A stretch of DNA of 64,000 nucleotides from Delftia sp. PS-11 (GTDB lineage: Bacteria; Pseudomonadota; Gammaproteobacteria; Burkholderiales; Burkholderiaceae_C). The DNA lies in contig NZ_JACSYA010000003.1 in assembly GCF_029870285.1 (NCBI RefSeq), forward strand, positions 186,001 through 250,000, in the 5' to 3' direction. The notes beneath the pieces were generated by a model, which saw only the letters and a program-made list of their open reading frames with translations, was not told the origin of the DNA and did no database searches. Shown here in pieces: positions 16,242-24,539 of this stretch (within the stretch, counting starts at the first letter, position 1; each line of letters starts with the position of its first letter). The translations under genes and the position numbers were made by a program.

Positions 16242-17891
16242 ATGTCGTCCCTTCCTTCCGGCGAGAACTCAGAAACCCCCCCCGTCGTGCTGCAGGAGCT
16301 TGAGCAGATTCACCGGCAAATTCTGGGCAACGAGTTCGTTCCTGCTCTCGCCGCTCTGGCGCAGCTCGTTGCGCGTGACATGCGTAACCCGAGGCTGTGG
16401 CTCTACATCGGCCTGGCCTACACCCGCATGGGCAACTGGAAGCCGGCCATCAGTGCGCTGGAGACCGTGCTGCAGATCAATCCCCAGGAGGCCCAGGCCA
16501 AGCACCTGCTGGCCCTGGCCCTGTTCAGCACGGGGCGCCAGCAGGAGGCTGGCGACCTGATCGACAAGGTGGTCAAGGGCAGCCATTTCGGGCCCCATTG
16601 GCTGATGCGCGCCTATATCCATTCACACACCAGCAGCGATCCCTTGAGGGCTCTGGAAGTGGCACGTGACTGGGGCAAGCGCTTTGCAGACCCGCTCACG
16701 CGGCAGGCCCGCCCGCTCAAGGTGGCTGACCGCAGCCCGCGCAAAAAGCTCAAGGTGGGTTACGTCACTGCGGACTTCCGCGAGCACTCGGTTGCGTTTT
16801 TCATGCAGCCTGTGCTGGCCCACCATGACCATGCCAACTTCGAGGTGCACGTCTATTCCAACGGGCCTGTCGATCGAGTCACCATCCTCATGCATAGCAT
16901 GGTGCCCCACTGGCATGACATCCAGCACCTGTCCGACGAGGAGGTGTACGAGCAGATTCGGGCACAAGGCATTGATGTACTGGTTGATTTGTCAGGCTTC
17001 ACGCATGGCCACCGCCTGGGTGTGTTCGCGCGCCGCGCCGCGCCGGTGCAGGTCACCTGGCTGGGCTACATGCAGACCCTGGGCATGAAGGCCATGGACT
17101 ACCGCCTGGTCGATGCAGGTAATGCGCCGCCCAGCCATGCGCCTTATTATTCCGAGGCGCTGTTTCATCTCCACTGCATGGCCAGCTATGCACCGCCAGT
17201 CTATGCGCCACTGTGCGAACAGCCACCCATGCTGCGCAATGGCTATCCGACGTTGGTTTCGCTCAACAGCTCAGCCAAGATCACCGATGACATGTTGCGG
17301 GTCTGGGCCCGCATCTTGCAGTTGCGCGAAGATGCGCAGCTGATCATCATGGTCAAGGAAGAGAATGCCGACGCTGCCCAGTCGCATATGCAGCCCCGCG
17401 TGGAAGCGGCAGGCATGCCGCTGGACCGTGTATCCGTGCTGCACCAGCAGCCACTGAATCAGTTCATGGAGATGGGACATATTGCCGACATTGCTTTGGA
17501 CACTTCCCCTATCTCGGGTGGTACCACCACCTTGCATGCACTGTGGATGGGGGTGCCTCTGGTCACACTGGATGCAGAGCGTGGCGTGGATGCATCGACC
17601 GCACGAACCCTGCAAGGCCTGGGTTTTGGCGGTGAAATTGCACAGAGCGTGGATGAGTATGTGCAGGCAGCGCTCAACCTGATGGCTGACCCTGAGCGGC
17701 TGCAGCAGCACCGACTGACAGCGCGTGAAAAGTTGCGACAGAGCGTGTTAATGGACTATCGTGCCCGTACGGCGGAATTGGAAAAAGCTTATCGCCTGAT
17801 GTGGCTCAATTACCTGGGAGGCCACCGCCGCCACCTGAACGTGGACGTGGATCTGGATTCCTTGCTCGCTGATATGGACGCCTCCGTATGA
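16242..17891 (+). CDS. TPR plus GT41 (SPINDLY/O-GlcNAc transferase-like) glycosyltransferase
   Basis: A 549-residue protein. Residues about 15-120 hold tetratricopeptide-like helices (LWLYIGLAYTRMGNWKPAIS). Residues about 165-540 form a GT41 catalytic region with KVGYVTADFREHSVAF (171-186), VDLSGFTHGHR (248-258), VQVTWLGYMQTLGMKAMDYR (269-288) and GGTTTLHALWMGVPLVTL (426-443). This family transfers sugar from a nucleotide donor to Ser/Thr of proteins. Its place in the flagellin region suggests it glycosylates flagellin in the cytosol before export. It overlaps the DegT aminotransferase by 4 bp, so the two are coupled. The donor sugar is inferred, not seen. Confidence 0.88.
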   Translation: MSSLPSGENSETPPVVLQELEQIHRQILGNEFVPALAALAQLVARDMRNPRLWLYIGLAYTRMGNWKPAISALETVLQINPQEAQAKHLLALALFSTGRQQEAGDLIDKVVKGSHFGPHWLMRAYIHSHTSSDPLRALEVARDWGKRFADPLTRQARPLKVADRSPRKKLKVGYVTADFREHSVAFFMQPVLAHHDHANFEVHVYSNGPVDRVTILMHSMVPHWHDIQHLSDEEVYEQIRAQGIDVLVDLSGFTHGHRLGVFARRAAPVQVTWLGYMQTLGMKAMDYRLVDAGNAPPSHAPYYSEALFHLHCMASYAPPVYAPLCEQPPMLRNGYPTLVSLNSSAKITDDMLRVWARILQLREDAQLIIMVKEENADAAQSHMQPRVEAAGMPLDRVSVLHQQPLNQFMEMGHIADIALDTSPISGGTTTLHALWMGVPLVTLDAERGVDASTARTLQGLGFGGEIAQSVDEYVQAALNLMADPERLQQHRLTAREKLRQSVLMDYRARTAELEKAYRLMWLNYLGGHRRHLNVDVDLDSLLADMDASV

Positions 17892-19057
17892 CCGCTCGAG
17901 AAGCTGCTGATCCTGTTCATGACTGGGTACCATTGTTGGTACCCGACATGCCATCTCCGCAGACACTGATGCCATGGCTTGAGCGGATGCATGCCGCCAG
18001 GCACTATTCCAACTTTGGACCTCTGGTCAAAGAGCTGGAGGAACGGTTCTCCCTAGGTTTCGGCGTACCTCTGGAGCAGCTGACCACTGTGGCCAATGCC
18101 ACGCTAGGGCTGGAGTTGGTGCTGCAGGCATTGGATCTGCCAAAAGGCTCGCATGTCCTTGTGCCTGCATTCACATTTGTGGCTACGGCAACCGCAGTTG
18201 TTCGTGCTGGGCATGTGCCCGTGCTGGCAGATGTTGATCCCGACTGCTGGATGCTGACGCCCTCTATTGCGCGCAGTGCCTGCCATGCTACGCGCATCGA
18301 CGCCGTGATTCCGGTGGCCACGTTCGGTATGCCGCATGATATGTTTGCATGGCAGCAATTCGAGCAGGAGACCGGCTTGCCTGTGGTAATCGATGCGGCT
18401 GCCGCATATGGCAGTCAGTCGTTACAGGGCGCACAGTGCACTCTGGTCTTCAGTCTGCATGCGACGAAAAGTCTGCCTGCCGGCGAAGGTGGGCTGGTCA
18501 TTTCCACACGTCCCGGACTGGCTGCGCGCGTGCGGCAGCTTTCCAACTTCGGTATCAATCTTGACCCCGATGCTGGCATGCCTGTAGGAGCGTTGGCAGA
18601 TATTGGATCCAATGCCAAGATGAGTGAATACCATGCTGCAATTGCTCTGGCGTCGCTGCAGGTTTGGGAAGATCATGCACGGCAGCGGCGTGCGCTGCAA
18701 GCGGAATTCATGGCAGAACTCGATGAATCCAGCGGCCATCGTCTGGTTTGGCAAGCCCAAGGGGCTGGCGGTGCTTTGATGGCCCCTTCCCTGCTGTGTG
18801 CAAGGCTTCACAATCAGGCGGCTCGACAAGCATTGGAGCATCGTTGTCAGCAGGGTCGCATCATGGTTCGGCGTTGGTACCAGCCTTTGCTACAGCAAAT
18901 GCCAGCCTTGGCATCTGTGGTCAAAGTTCTGGATACATGCCATGCTGATGAACTGGCTGCCACTTTGTTAGGTATGCCTTTTTTTCTAGGAATGACACAG
19001 GCCCAACGCAAGCTGATTCAGCTCGCCGTAAGCACGAGTAAAAAAGACTTGGCTTGA
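17888..19057 (+). CDS. DegT/DnrJ/EryC1-family sugar aminotransferase
   Basis: A 389-residue PLP enzyme of the nucleotide-sugar aminotransferase family. The N-terminal substrate loop (YSNFGPLVKELEERF), the NATLGLELVLQAL segment, the VPAFTFVATATAV motif, VIDAAAAYGS and the PLP-lysine motif HATKSLPAGEGGLV are present, so it should be active. Members make 3- or 4-amino-dideoxy sugars such as viosamine from keto-sugar nucleotides with glutamate. It overlaps the upstream glycosyltransferase by 4 bp. No dehydratase or nucleotidyltransferase for the precursor lies in this window, so the keto-sugar must come from elsewhere in the genome. Confidence 0.87.
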   Translation: MTAREAADPVHDWVPLLVPDMPSPQTLMPWLERMHAARHYSNFGPLVKELEERFSLGFGVPLEQLTTVANATLGLELVLQALDLPKGSHVLVPAFTFVATATAVVRAGHVPVLADVDPDCWMLTPSIARSACHATRIDAVIPVATFGMPHDMFAWQQFEQETGLPVVIDAAAAYGSQSLQGAQCTLVFSLHATKSLPAGEGGLVISTRPGLAARVRQLSNFGINLDPDAGMPVGALADIGSNAKMSEYHAAIALASLQVWEDHARQRRALQAEFMAELDESSGHRLVWQAQGAGGALMAPSLLCARLHNQAARQALEHRCQQGRIMVRRWYQPLLQQMPALASVVKVLDTCHADELAATLLGMPFFLGMTQAQRKLIQLAVSTSKKDLA

Positions 19058-19254
19058 ATGTTTATGTGAAATTATTGGATGGAATGTGCAGATAAATGAA
19101 AGAAATATGATTTCGTTGCACATATTTCTATGTCAAAGATATTTGATCTGTCTCAGGAAACAGTGATCTTTGACTTTTATTTTTGTTTCATTTGCGTCAT
19201 TATCTCTGTTCATTAAAAATATTTCTCATAGAAACGATATTTTGAAAGAAAAAT

Positions 19255-20382
19255 ATGAATACATCTGTGGCTGATAATGTGGAATACGGGATTCCTCCAA
19301 GAGCATATTGCTCATCTGAATATTATGCGGAAGAATTGAGTAATATTTTTTCTAAAAATTGGCTTTTTGCTGGCCTGATGTTGGAGCTTGAAGGGAAGAA
19401 GCATTATGGTGTTCGGTTGGGTAACACTGAAATTATTTTGCAGCGTGATGAGCAAGGGAAACCGCGAGCATTTCTGAATGTTTGTACTCATCGCCATGCA
19501 AAATTGTGCGATCCTGGGGCACATAAAGGTCCTATACGCTGCCCCTACCACAGTTGGGTATTTGATCGGCAAGGCATTCCTTCTGGAATTCCGCAGAAGA
19601 AATCCTTTCCTTTGGTCATGGAGTTTCCTGAAAAATTCCGCCTGACGGAATTTTCGTGTGAGGTAGTTGGGCAATTTATATTTGTGCGAATTTCGCCGCA
19701 AGGACCTGGTCTACGTGAGTACCTTGGCAATCAATATGATTTCCTGGAGCGTGCCAGCAATGGAATGAATGGTGTACTTGATGAATTCCATGCAGACGTA
19801 GATGCCAACTGGAAAGTGGTCATCGAAAATTCATTGGAGGGTTATCATGTTCCGGCTGTTCATACTAGAACCTTCGGCCAAGTTGATGGGATGAGTCGAG
19901 AGGAAGCTGCACCGATCTTCTTTCTGGATGATCCATTGCATAGCCACTTGGAACATGCTGCTAACCCAGACTGGGTGAGTCGGTTTGCACGTATGGGGAA
20001 AAAAATTGGTCAATGGCCATGGCGCTTTGAACACTACACCCATCACCTGATTTTCCCCAACTTGACTGTTACATCTTTTATGGGGTATAGCTTTCACGTG
20101 CAGCGTTTTGACCCCATTTCGGTAAACCGGACACAAGTGCATTCGAGGACAGTTGGTGTCAATTTTTCGGATGGAACCGAGGCGGGAGCAAAGATGATGG
20201 AGCGCATCTATATGGATGGCCATTCATTTACTCGGAAGGTCTTTGCCGAGGATGGCGGTATTTGTAAAAAAATACAAGACGGTGTTGAGCAAGCATCTCG
20301 ATACGCAATTCTTGGAGAGGGTATTGAAGATCGAGTTCGTCATTTTCAAAAAGCATATCAATCCATGAATATGGGTGAATAA
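19255..20382 (+). CDS. Rieske non-heme iron oxygenase
   Basis: A 375-residue ring-hydroxylating-type oxygenase alpha subunit. The Rieske [2Fe-2S] ligands are C77-x-H79 and C96-x2-H99 (NVCTHRHAKLCDP and IRCPYHSWVFD). The mononuclear iron site is in IENSLEGYHVPAVH with H198 and H203, and the third ligand is probably D333 in AEDGGICKKIQDG. The length is typical. No ferredoxin or reductase gene is adjacent, so electrons must come from elsewhere. It is strikingly AT-rich compared with flanking flagellar genes. Its place after the sugar aminotransferase suggests oxidation of a sugar or acyl substituent of the filament glycan, which is inference. Confidence 0.9.
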   Translation: MNTSVADNVEYGIPPRAYCSSEYYAEELSNIFSKNWLFAGLMLELEGKKHYGVRLGNTEIILQRDEQGKPRAFLNVCTHRHAKLCDPGAHKGPIRCPYHSWVFDRQGIPSGIPQKKSFPLVMEFPEKFRLTEFSCEVVGQFIFVRISPQGPGLREYLGNQYDFLERASNGMNGVLDEFHADVDANWKVVIENSLEGYHVPAVHTRTFGQVDGMSREEAAPIFFLDDPLHSHLEHAANPDWVSRFARMGKKIGQWPWRFEHYTHHLIFPNLTVTSFMGYSFHVQRFDPISVNRTQVHSRTVGVNFSDGTEAGAKMMERIYMDGHSFTRKVFAEDGGICKKIQDGVEQASRYAILGEGIEDRVRHFQKAYQSMNMGE

Positions 20383-20403
20383 TAGTTTTAAGCAATTTAT
20401 TTT

Positions 20404-20580
20404 ATGATAATGAGTGATTATCAAATGATGCAAGAAAAATCAACACATATGGCTCGTAAAAAGTTGCTTGATATTTATCAGCAATGTCAAAAAAATCGCT
20501 ATGCATTTTTTTCTTCAAATATTACCGATATTATTCATGATGCTCAGCCGCTGCGAGTAGTCCGGTGCGTGTCAAGATAG
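20404..20580 (+). pseudogene. Truncated gene fragment after the Rieske oxygenase
   Basis: An AT-rich open frame of 58 codons (ATG 20404; alternative ATG 20413, MSDYQMMQEK) begins 21 bp after the Rieske stop on the same strand. The first 50 or so codons read as a helical N terminus (ARKKLLDIYQQCQKNRYAFF). At about 20555-20570 composition jumps to the GC-rich IS3-type remnant and the frame ends within a few codons. This looks like the 5' end of a third gene of the operon, cut by insertion and deletion. Its product cannot be named. Confidence 0.55.
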
Positions 20581-20592
20581 TTGTCGCCTGAT

Positions 20593-20986
20593 TCATGCGC
20601 GCCGTGGCGTTTTATTCAGTGCCGATGCCGTCGCCCCAGCCGGTTCTGAGTCCCGCTCCGAATTGAGCTTGACCACCGCAATGTGATCCCAGTTCCTGGT
20701 GTGTCTTGCCCATCTGGCCGGATGCTCTTGGCGGGCCCGCTGGTACAGCTCATGCCGGTGCTTGAGGATCTGCACATCCTGGCCGCTGTGGCGCTGCGCC
20801 GGTGTCACGTAGCGGATGCCGCTGTGGCGGTGCTCCAAGTTGTACCAATGCACGAATTGCGTAGCCCACGCTCTCGCATCGCTCAGATCGGCAAAGCCGC
20901 TCTTGGGGTATTCGGGGCGGTATTTGGCCGTTCTGAACAGTGCCTCGACAAACGCGTTGTCATCGCTCACCCGGGGCCGTGAGTAA
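20593..20986 (-). pseudogene. C-terminal remnant of an IS3-family transposase (OrfB)
   Basis: About 125 codons of an rve-type integrase core end: SDDNAFVEALFRTAKYRPEY, then ATQFVHWYNLEHRHSGIRYVTP, then a basic tail. The SDDNAFVE-type glutamate is the third member of the DDE triad. The N-terminal two thirds and OrfA are missing: at 20986 the sequence is replaced by an IS5-family element, and beyond that element the DNA is the end of the FkbM gene, not the rest of the IS3 element. The distal terminus of the IS3 copy is probably near 20570. It is dead DNA marking an older insertion. Confidence 0.85.
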
Positions 20987-21913
20987 GGATTTATCCGTAA
21001 AACTACTGCCTTGAGTCGCCAAAGCGGCGACGCAGGAGCAGTGGATGGCCAAGGCGCACGCCAATTCTTGGGAAGTGACAGACGAGTTCTGGGAACGTGT
21101 AGAACCCTTGATACCTCAGCCAGTGCGCGACCCCAACAAGCAGTACAAACGAGCAGTTGGAGCAGGTCGCCCTACGAAGCCACCGCGGCTGGTGTTCGAG
21201 GCCATCATGTATGTGCTGCGCACTGGCTGCCAATGGAAAGCATTGCCTGCTGAGCGCTTCGGCAGCACCAGCGCGATCCATCAAAAATTCATGGTGTGGT
21301 CCAAGGCCGGGTTCTTCGAGGACTTGTGGCGCACGGGTCTGGCCGAGTACGACGATTGCGAAGGCATCGCCTGGCGCTGGCAGAGTATCGACGGGGCGAT
21401 GTTCAAAGCGCCGTTGGCCCAAGAGGCAGTGGGACGCAACCCGACAGATCGGGGGAAAAAAGGGCAGCAAGCGCCACTTGCTGGTGGACGGGCGTGGCGT
21501 CCCGTTGTCCCTCGTCGTGACGGGAGCCAACGCGCACGACGTGACGCAACTTGAGGCGGTGTTGTCCTCGTGCATGGTCAAGCGCCCCACACCTGCGCAG
21601 CGCCGAAGCAAGCACCTATGTGCTGATGCGGGCTACCGGGGCAAAAACGCCCTAAAGATCATGCTAGCCCACGGGTACATCCCACACGTGGTGGGCCGCA
21701 AGAGCGAAGCACAGCGCAAGAAACGCGATCCACAGAAGAAGGCACGCCGCTGGGTAGTGGAGGCATGCCATGGGTGGTTCAACCGATTCCGCAAGCTGCT
21801 GGTGCGCTACGAGAAACTTGAACACACTTTCCTGGCGCTCAACCACCTTGCTGCTGCCATCATCGCCCTGCGCAAGATCGACCTGCCCGTCAACATTATT
21901 TACGGATAAATCC
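20987..21913 (+). mobile_element. IS5-family insertion sequence (IS427/IS1031-like), about 927 bp
   Basis: Perfect 15-bp terminal inverted repeats GGATTTATCCGTAAA occur at 20987-21001 and, inverted, at 21899-21913. Each end is flanked by TAA (20984-20986 and 21914-21916), consistent with a 3-bp TNA target duplication. The element carries one transposase in two overlapping frames. It inserted beside the IS3 remnant at the convergent point of the two glycan gene blocks. The intact ends suggest a fairly recent insertion. Confidence 0.9.
21045..21909 (+). CDS. IS5-family transposase encoded in two frames
   Basis: The first frame runs from ATG 21045 (MAKAHANSWEVTDEFW) to 21554. It carries the DUF4096-like N-terminal domain and the first catalytic Asp (QSIDGAMFKAP). 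Similarity then continues in the +1 frame, ending at 21909, with HLLVDGRGVPLSLVVTGANAHD, the second Asp in CADAGYRGK and the catalytic Glu in WVVEACHGWFNRFR. The switch falls on GGGGGAAAAAAGGG at 21451-21464, a slippery homopolymer tract. Two-frame transposases of this kind are known in this IS5 subgroup, so the shift may be programmed; a 1-bp indel mutation is the alternative. Confidence 0.85.
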
Positions 21914-21935
21914 TAAGTGTTACATGAAAAAGAGA

Positions 21936-23093
21936 TCATGCAGCACTTTCGAGGGGGAGCCAGTCTTTGCGAGGAGTCGCGTAAAGAATGGTGTCGTAAA
22001 AATATCCGAAATGATGGCGCAGATAGAAAGTATATCCTGGCGCTAGCTCATCAATAGTTTGAGCAATATCAAGAATATCGGTTGCGTAGTGATAACCAGT
22101 GACAGCTAAACGTGGGCGGTGGCGTTTTAGCAGTTCACTCGCACCGCGTAGTGCTCGTGCTTCAAAGCCTTCTACGTCAAATTTAATGAAGCTTGCTTTC
22201 TCTACAAGGCTATCAATCGTTACGCAGTCAATGTTAACATTGCCATCTTGTGTGATATGACTGCTCACTGTACCAGTCTTTAAGAAGCGCAAGGTCTGTG
22301 GCTTATCGGCAACTGCATAAGGGTGTGCATGGAAATTTTCTAGCGGCCAGGGTGTGATGTTCTTTAGGCTAGAGAAGTTATCAGTATCTGGTTCAAATGC
22401 ATGAATGCTAGAATAATTCCAGGAAGTGACTGAAAGTAGTTTTTGTATGATGGTGCCTCGGTGTGCGCCGCAGTCTACAAAATCTTCATTTTTTCCTAAT
22501 ACGAAGGTTTTGCTATCAGAATAGCCAAAGTACTCATGATGACCACCTATTTTTATATCTTTTATCCAGTGGCGATCATATTCTAGGCGTTGTAATAGAA
22601 CGCCATATAAAGTTTCTCGACTGAGATCGTCGCCTAGACGATGCGAGAGTTTTATCCAGTCATCTGCACGCTTTAGGGTATTTTCTCTGTAGGTTTGAGT
22701 GCTTTCATATACTGATGGTGCGTTAAAGCATGCTAGTGCTTGAAGTACATCACGCTGCTCAACGTGTGCATGATGTGCAAGCTCTTTGAAGTAGCACATT
22801 GCATAGTTTTGCTGGGAGAAATCAATTGCAATCGAGTTTTTGGGAAGATTTTTAAAATTTTCCAAAAATTGAGCGGATCTAACAACTGGTATGCCATTAA
22901 TGTGAGATTTTGGACTGTAATCGTCAACTGCTAGTATGAAGTTGGCGCCTGCAGATTGAAGGAATTGGAGATGAGTTATGGCTAGACTAGATTCAGGACC
23001 AAAAGCAATTAGAGGTCGATCTTTGATGTCTTGAAATTCTTCTGGATTTTTTTTCTGAGATAGTGATTTAATTAGTTGATTGTATAAACTCAT
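21936..23093 (-). CDS. FkbM-family methyltransferase
   Basis: A 385-residue protein. The C-terminal half is an FkbM-type SAM-dependent O-methyltransferase with FVDCGAHRG (205-213), IHAFEPD (230-236) and ASFIKFDVEGFEARALRGA. The N-terminal 100 residues hold a separate Rossmann-like segment (PLIAFGPESSLAITHLQFL then ILAVDD) of the kind seen in sugar-linked FkbM proteins. FkbM enzymes O-methylate sugars and natural products. It is last in the minus-strand block behind ACP, ketosynthase, SDR and acyltransferase, 16 bp after the acyltransferase. It is clearly AT-richer than the flagellar core. A role in methylating the filament sugar is inferred. Confidence 0.85.
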   Translation of the reverse strand: MSLYNQLIKSLSQKKNPEEFQDIKDRPLIAFGPESSLAITHLQFLQSAGANFILAVDDYSPKSHINGIPVVRSAQFLENFKNLPKNSIAIDFSQQNYAMCYFKELAHHAHVEQRDVLQALACFNAPSVYESTQTYRENTLKRADDWIKLSHRLGDDLSRETLYGVLLQRLEYDRHWIKDIKIGGHHEYFGYSDSKTFVLGKNEDFVDCGAHRGTIIQKLLSVTSWNYSSIHAFEPDTDNFSSLKNITPWPLENFHAHPYAVADKPQTLRFLKTGTVSSHITQDGNVNIDCVTIDSLVEKASFIKFDVEGFEARALRGASELLKRHRPRLAVTGYHYATDILDIAQTIDELAPGYTFYLRHHFGYFYDTILYATPRKDWLPLESAA

Positions 23094-23109
23094 TTTATAT
23101 CCATGTTTA

Positions 23110-23757
23110 TTAAAAAGAAAATCGCTTGGCAGGGTTGCCTAGCACAGTGATCCCAGCAGGAATTTTCCCAATTACTACACTTCCCGGGCCGACAGTGACT
23201 CCATCACCAATCACGGCACGGCTTGTAATGACGCTATTTGGGTGAATGGTGACAAAGTGACCAATCCGTGCCCCCCCTGCGATTGTGCAATGACTATTTA
23301 TTTGGCACCAGTTGCCGATTTGTGCATCGTGCCCTATGACCGTGTATTCTTGAATGTGGGTAAATTCACCAATTTGCACATCTACTGAAATTCCGACATG
23401 GGGTGTGATGATGCAGCCATGGCGCATGTGGGCATGACGATTGACACGTGCGCGTGGATGTACGACCGTAGCAAAGTCGACATGGTGGTCATCGCGCAAT
23501 GCAGCGGTGTATTTGAATCGCTGCTTAGGGTCTCCTAGCGCTGCCAGGAATACGTCCTCTGGGACTGGTTTATAGGTGAGTGGATCGCCAATGATTGGTA
23601 CGTCGCGTGGTGTTGCATTGAGTGCATTTGTGCGGCTGTCTAGAAAACCTTTTATTTTGAATAAAGGATTGTCGTCCTCTATGTAGCTTAAAACCTCTCG
23701 CCCAAATCCTCCGGCGCCAACAATCAGTAATGGGCGTCTGGTATCTTTTGATTGCAT
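23110..23757 (-). CDS. NeuD/PglD-like sugar N- or O-acyltransferase (left-handed beta helix)
   Basis: A 215-residue protein with an N-terminal nucleotide-sugar-binding Rossmann segment (PLLIVGAGGFGREVLSYI, 9-26) and a C-terminal hexapeptide-repeat beta helix (EYTVIGHDAQIGNWCQINSH, ARIGHFVTIHPNSVI, GVTVGPGSVVIGKIPAG). The architecture and length match the NeuD/PglD/VioB-like family, which acylate amino sugars or sialic acids using acyl-CoA. Here the adjacent ACP and ketosynthase suggest the acyl group could be a 3-oxo- or 3-hydroxyacyl chain. It starts 13 bp after the SDR stop. Confidence 0.88.
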   Translation of the reverse strand: MQSKDTRRPLLIVGAGGFGREVLSYIEDDNPLFKIKGFLDSRTNALNATPRDVPIIGDPLTYKPVPEDVFLAALGDPKQRFKYTAALRDDHHVDFATVVHPRARVNRHAHMRHGCIITPHVGISVDVQIGEFTHIQEYTVIGHDAQIGNWCQINSHCTIAGGARIGHFVTIHPNSVITSRAVIGDGVTVGPGSVVIGKIPAGITVLGNPAKRFSF

Positions 23758-23770
23758 ATGGTTAATTGAA

Positions 23771-24535
23771 TTAGCTAATAGTCAGTCCGCCATCCATGAC
23801 AAGAGTAGTTCCGGTAATCCAGCGACTGGCTCCTGAAATCAAAAATACAGCTGCGTTGGCAACATCTTCGGGCTTACCAAAGCCAAGAGGATAATTTCCT
23901 CGTTCTTGCTCCATTGATCCGATCATGGTTGCCGTGGCTTCCAGCAGAGGGGTTTCAACCAATGCTGGAGATAGGCAGTTCGCTCGAATCCTGCGCTTGA
24001 CTACTTCCATAGCTAAGCAGCGCACCATGGCTAGCAACGCAGCTTTTGTGCCTGAGTAAGCTGCAACACCGGGGACGCCAATATGAGCAGCGATACTCGC
24101 GATAAAGACCATTGAGCCTTCAGGTGCTACTAGATTGCGCTTAAGCAGTGCCTGTGTAATTAGCATAGGTGCATCTACATTGATAGACTGCACTTCGCGC
24201 AAATGCTGTTCAGTTATCATGCGCACAGGGCTGAGGCGAGATATCCCTGCACTATGTACCACTCCATTGAGTGGTTTTTTTTCGATGCTTGTAACCAACG
24301 CATCGCGCCCTGATGCTTGGGTTAGATCTGCTTGTATGGCCTGATGTGATCGGTCTGAAATGGATTGCAGTTCGGTTAGCGTTTTTTCAAGTCGATCTTG
24401 ATCACGACCCGTGCAAATAACTTCTGCCCCCATGTGTGCACATGTCAGTGCAATTTTTTTCCCTAAACCTGACGTAGAGCCTGTAACCAGGATGCGTTGA
24501 TTTTCTAAAGAAAATGGATTGAAAGAAGTTGTCAT
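23771..24535 (-). CDS. SDR-family oxidoreductase (FabG-like)
   Basis: A 254-residue classical short-chain dehydrogenase with cofactor motif TGSTSGLG (18-25), HSAG (94-97), and catalytic S147, Y160 and K164 with normal S-13-Y-4-K spacing. The C-terminal GASRWITGTTLVMDGG motif is typical. It lies in one block with an ACP and a FabH-like synthase, so a beta-ketoacyl-ACP reductase role producing a 3-hydroxyacyl-ACP is likely. A sugar dehydrogenase role is possible. It sits 4 bp after the ketosynthase stop. Confidence 0.88.
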   Translation of the reverse strand: MTTSFNPFSLENQRILVTGSTSGLGKKIALTCAHMGAEVICTGRDQDRLEKTLTELQSISDRSHQAIQADLTQASGRDALVTSIEKKPLNGVVHSAGISRLSPVRMITEQHLREVQSINVDAPMLITQALLKRNLVAPEGSMVFIASIAAHIGVPGVAAYSGTKAALLAMVRCLAMEVVKRRIRANCLSPALVETPLLEATATMIGSMEQERGNYPLGFGKPEDVANAAVFLISGASRWITGTTLVMDGGLTIS

Positions 24536-24539
24536 TGCA

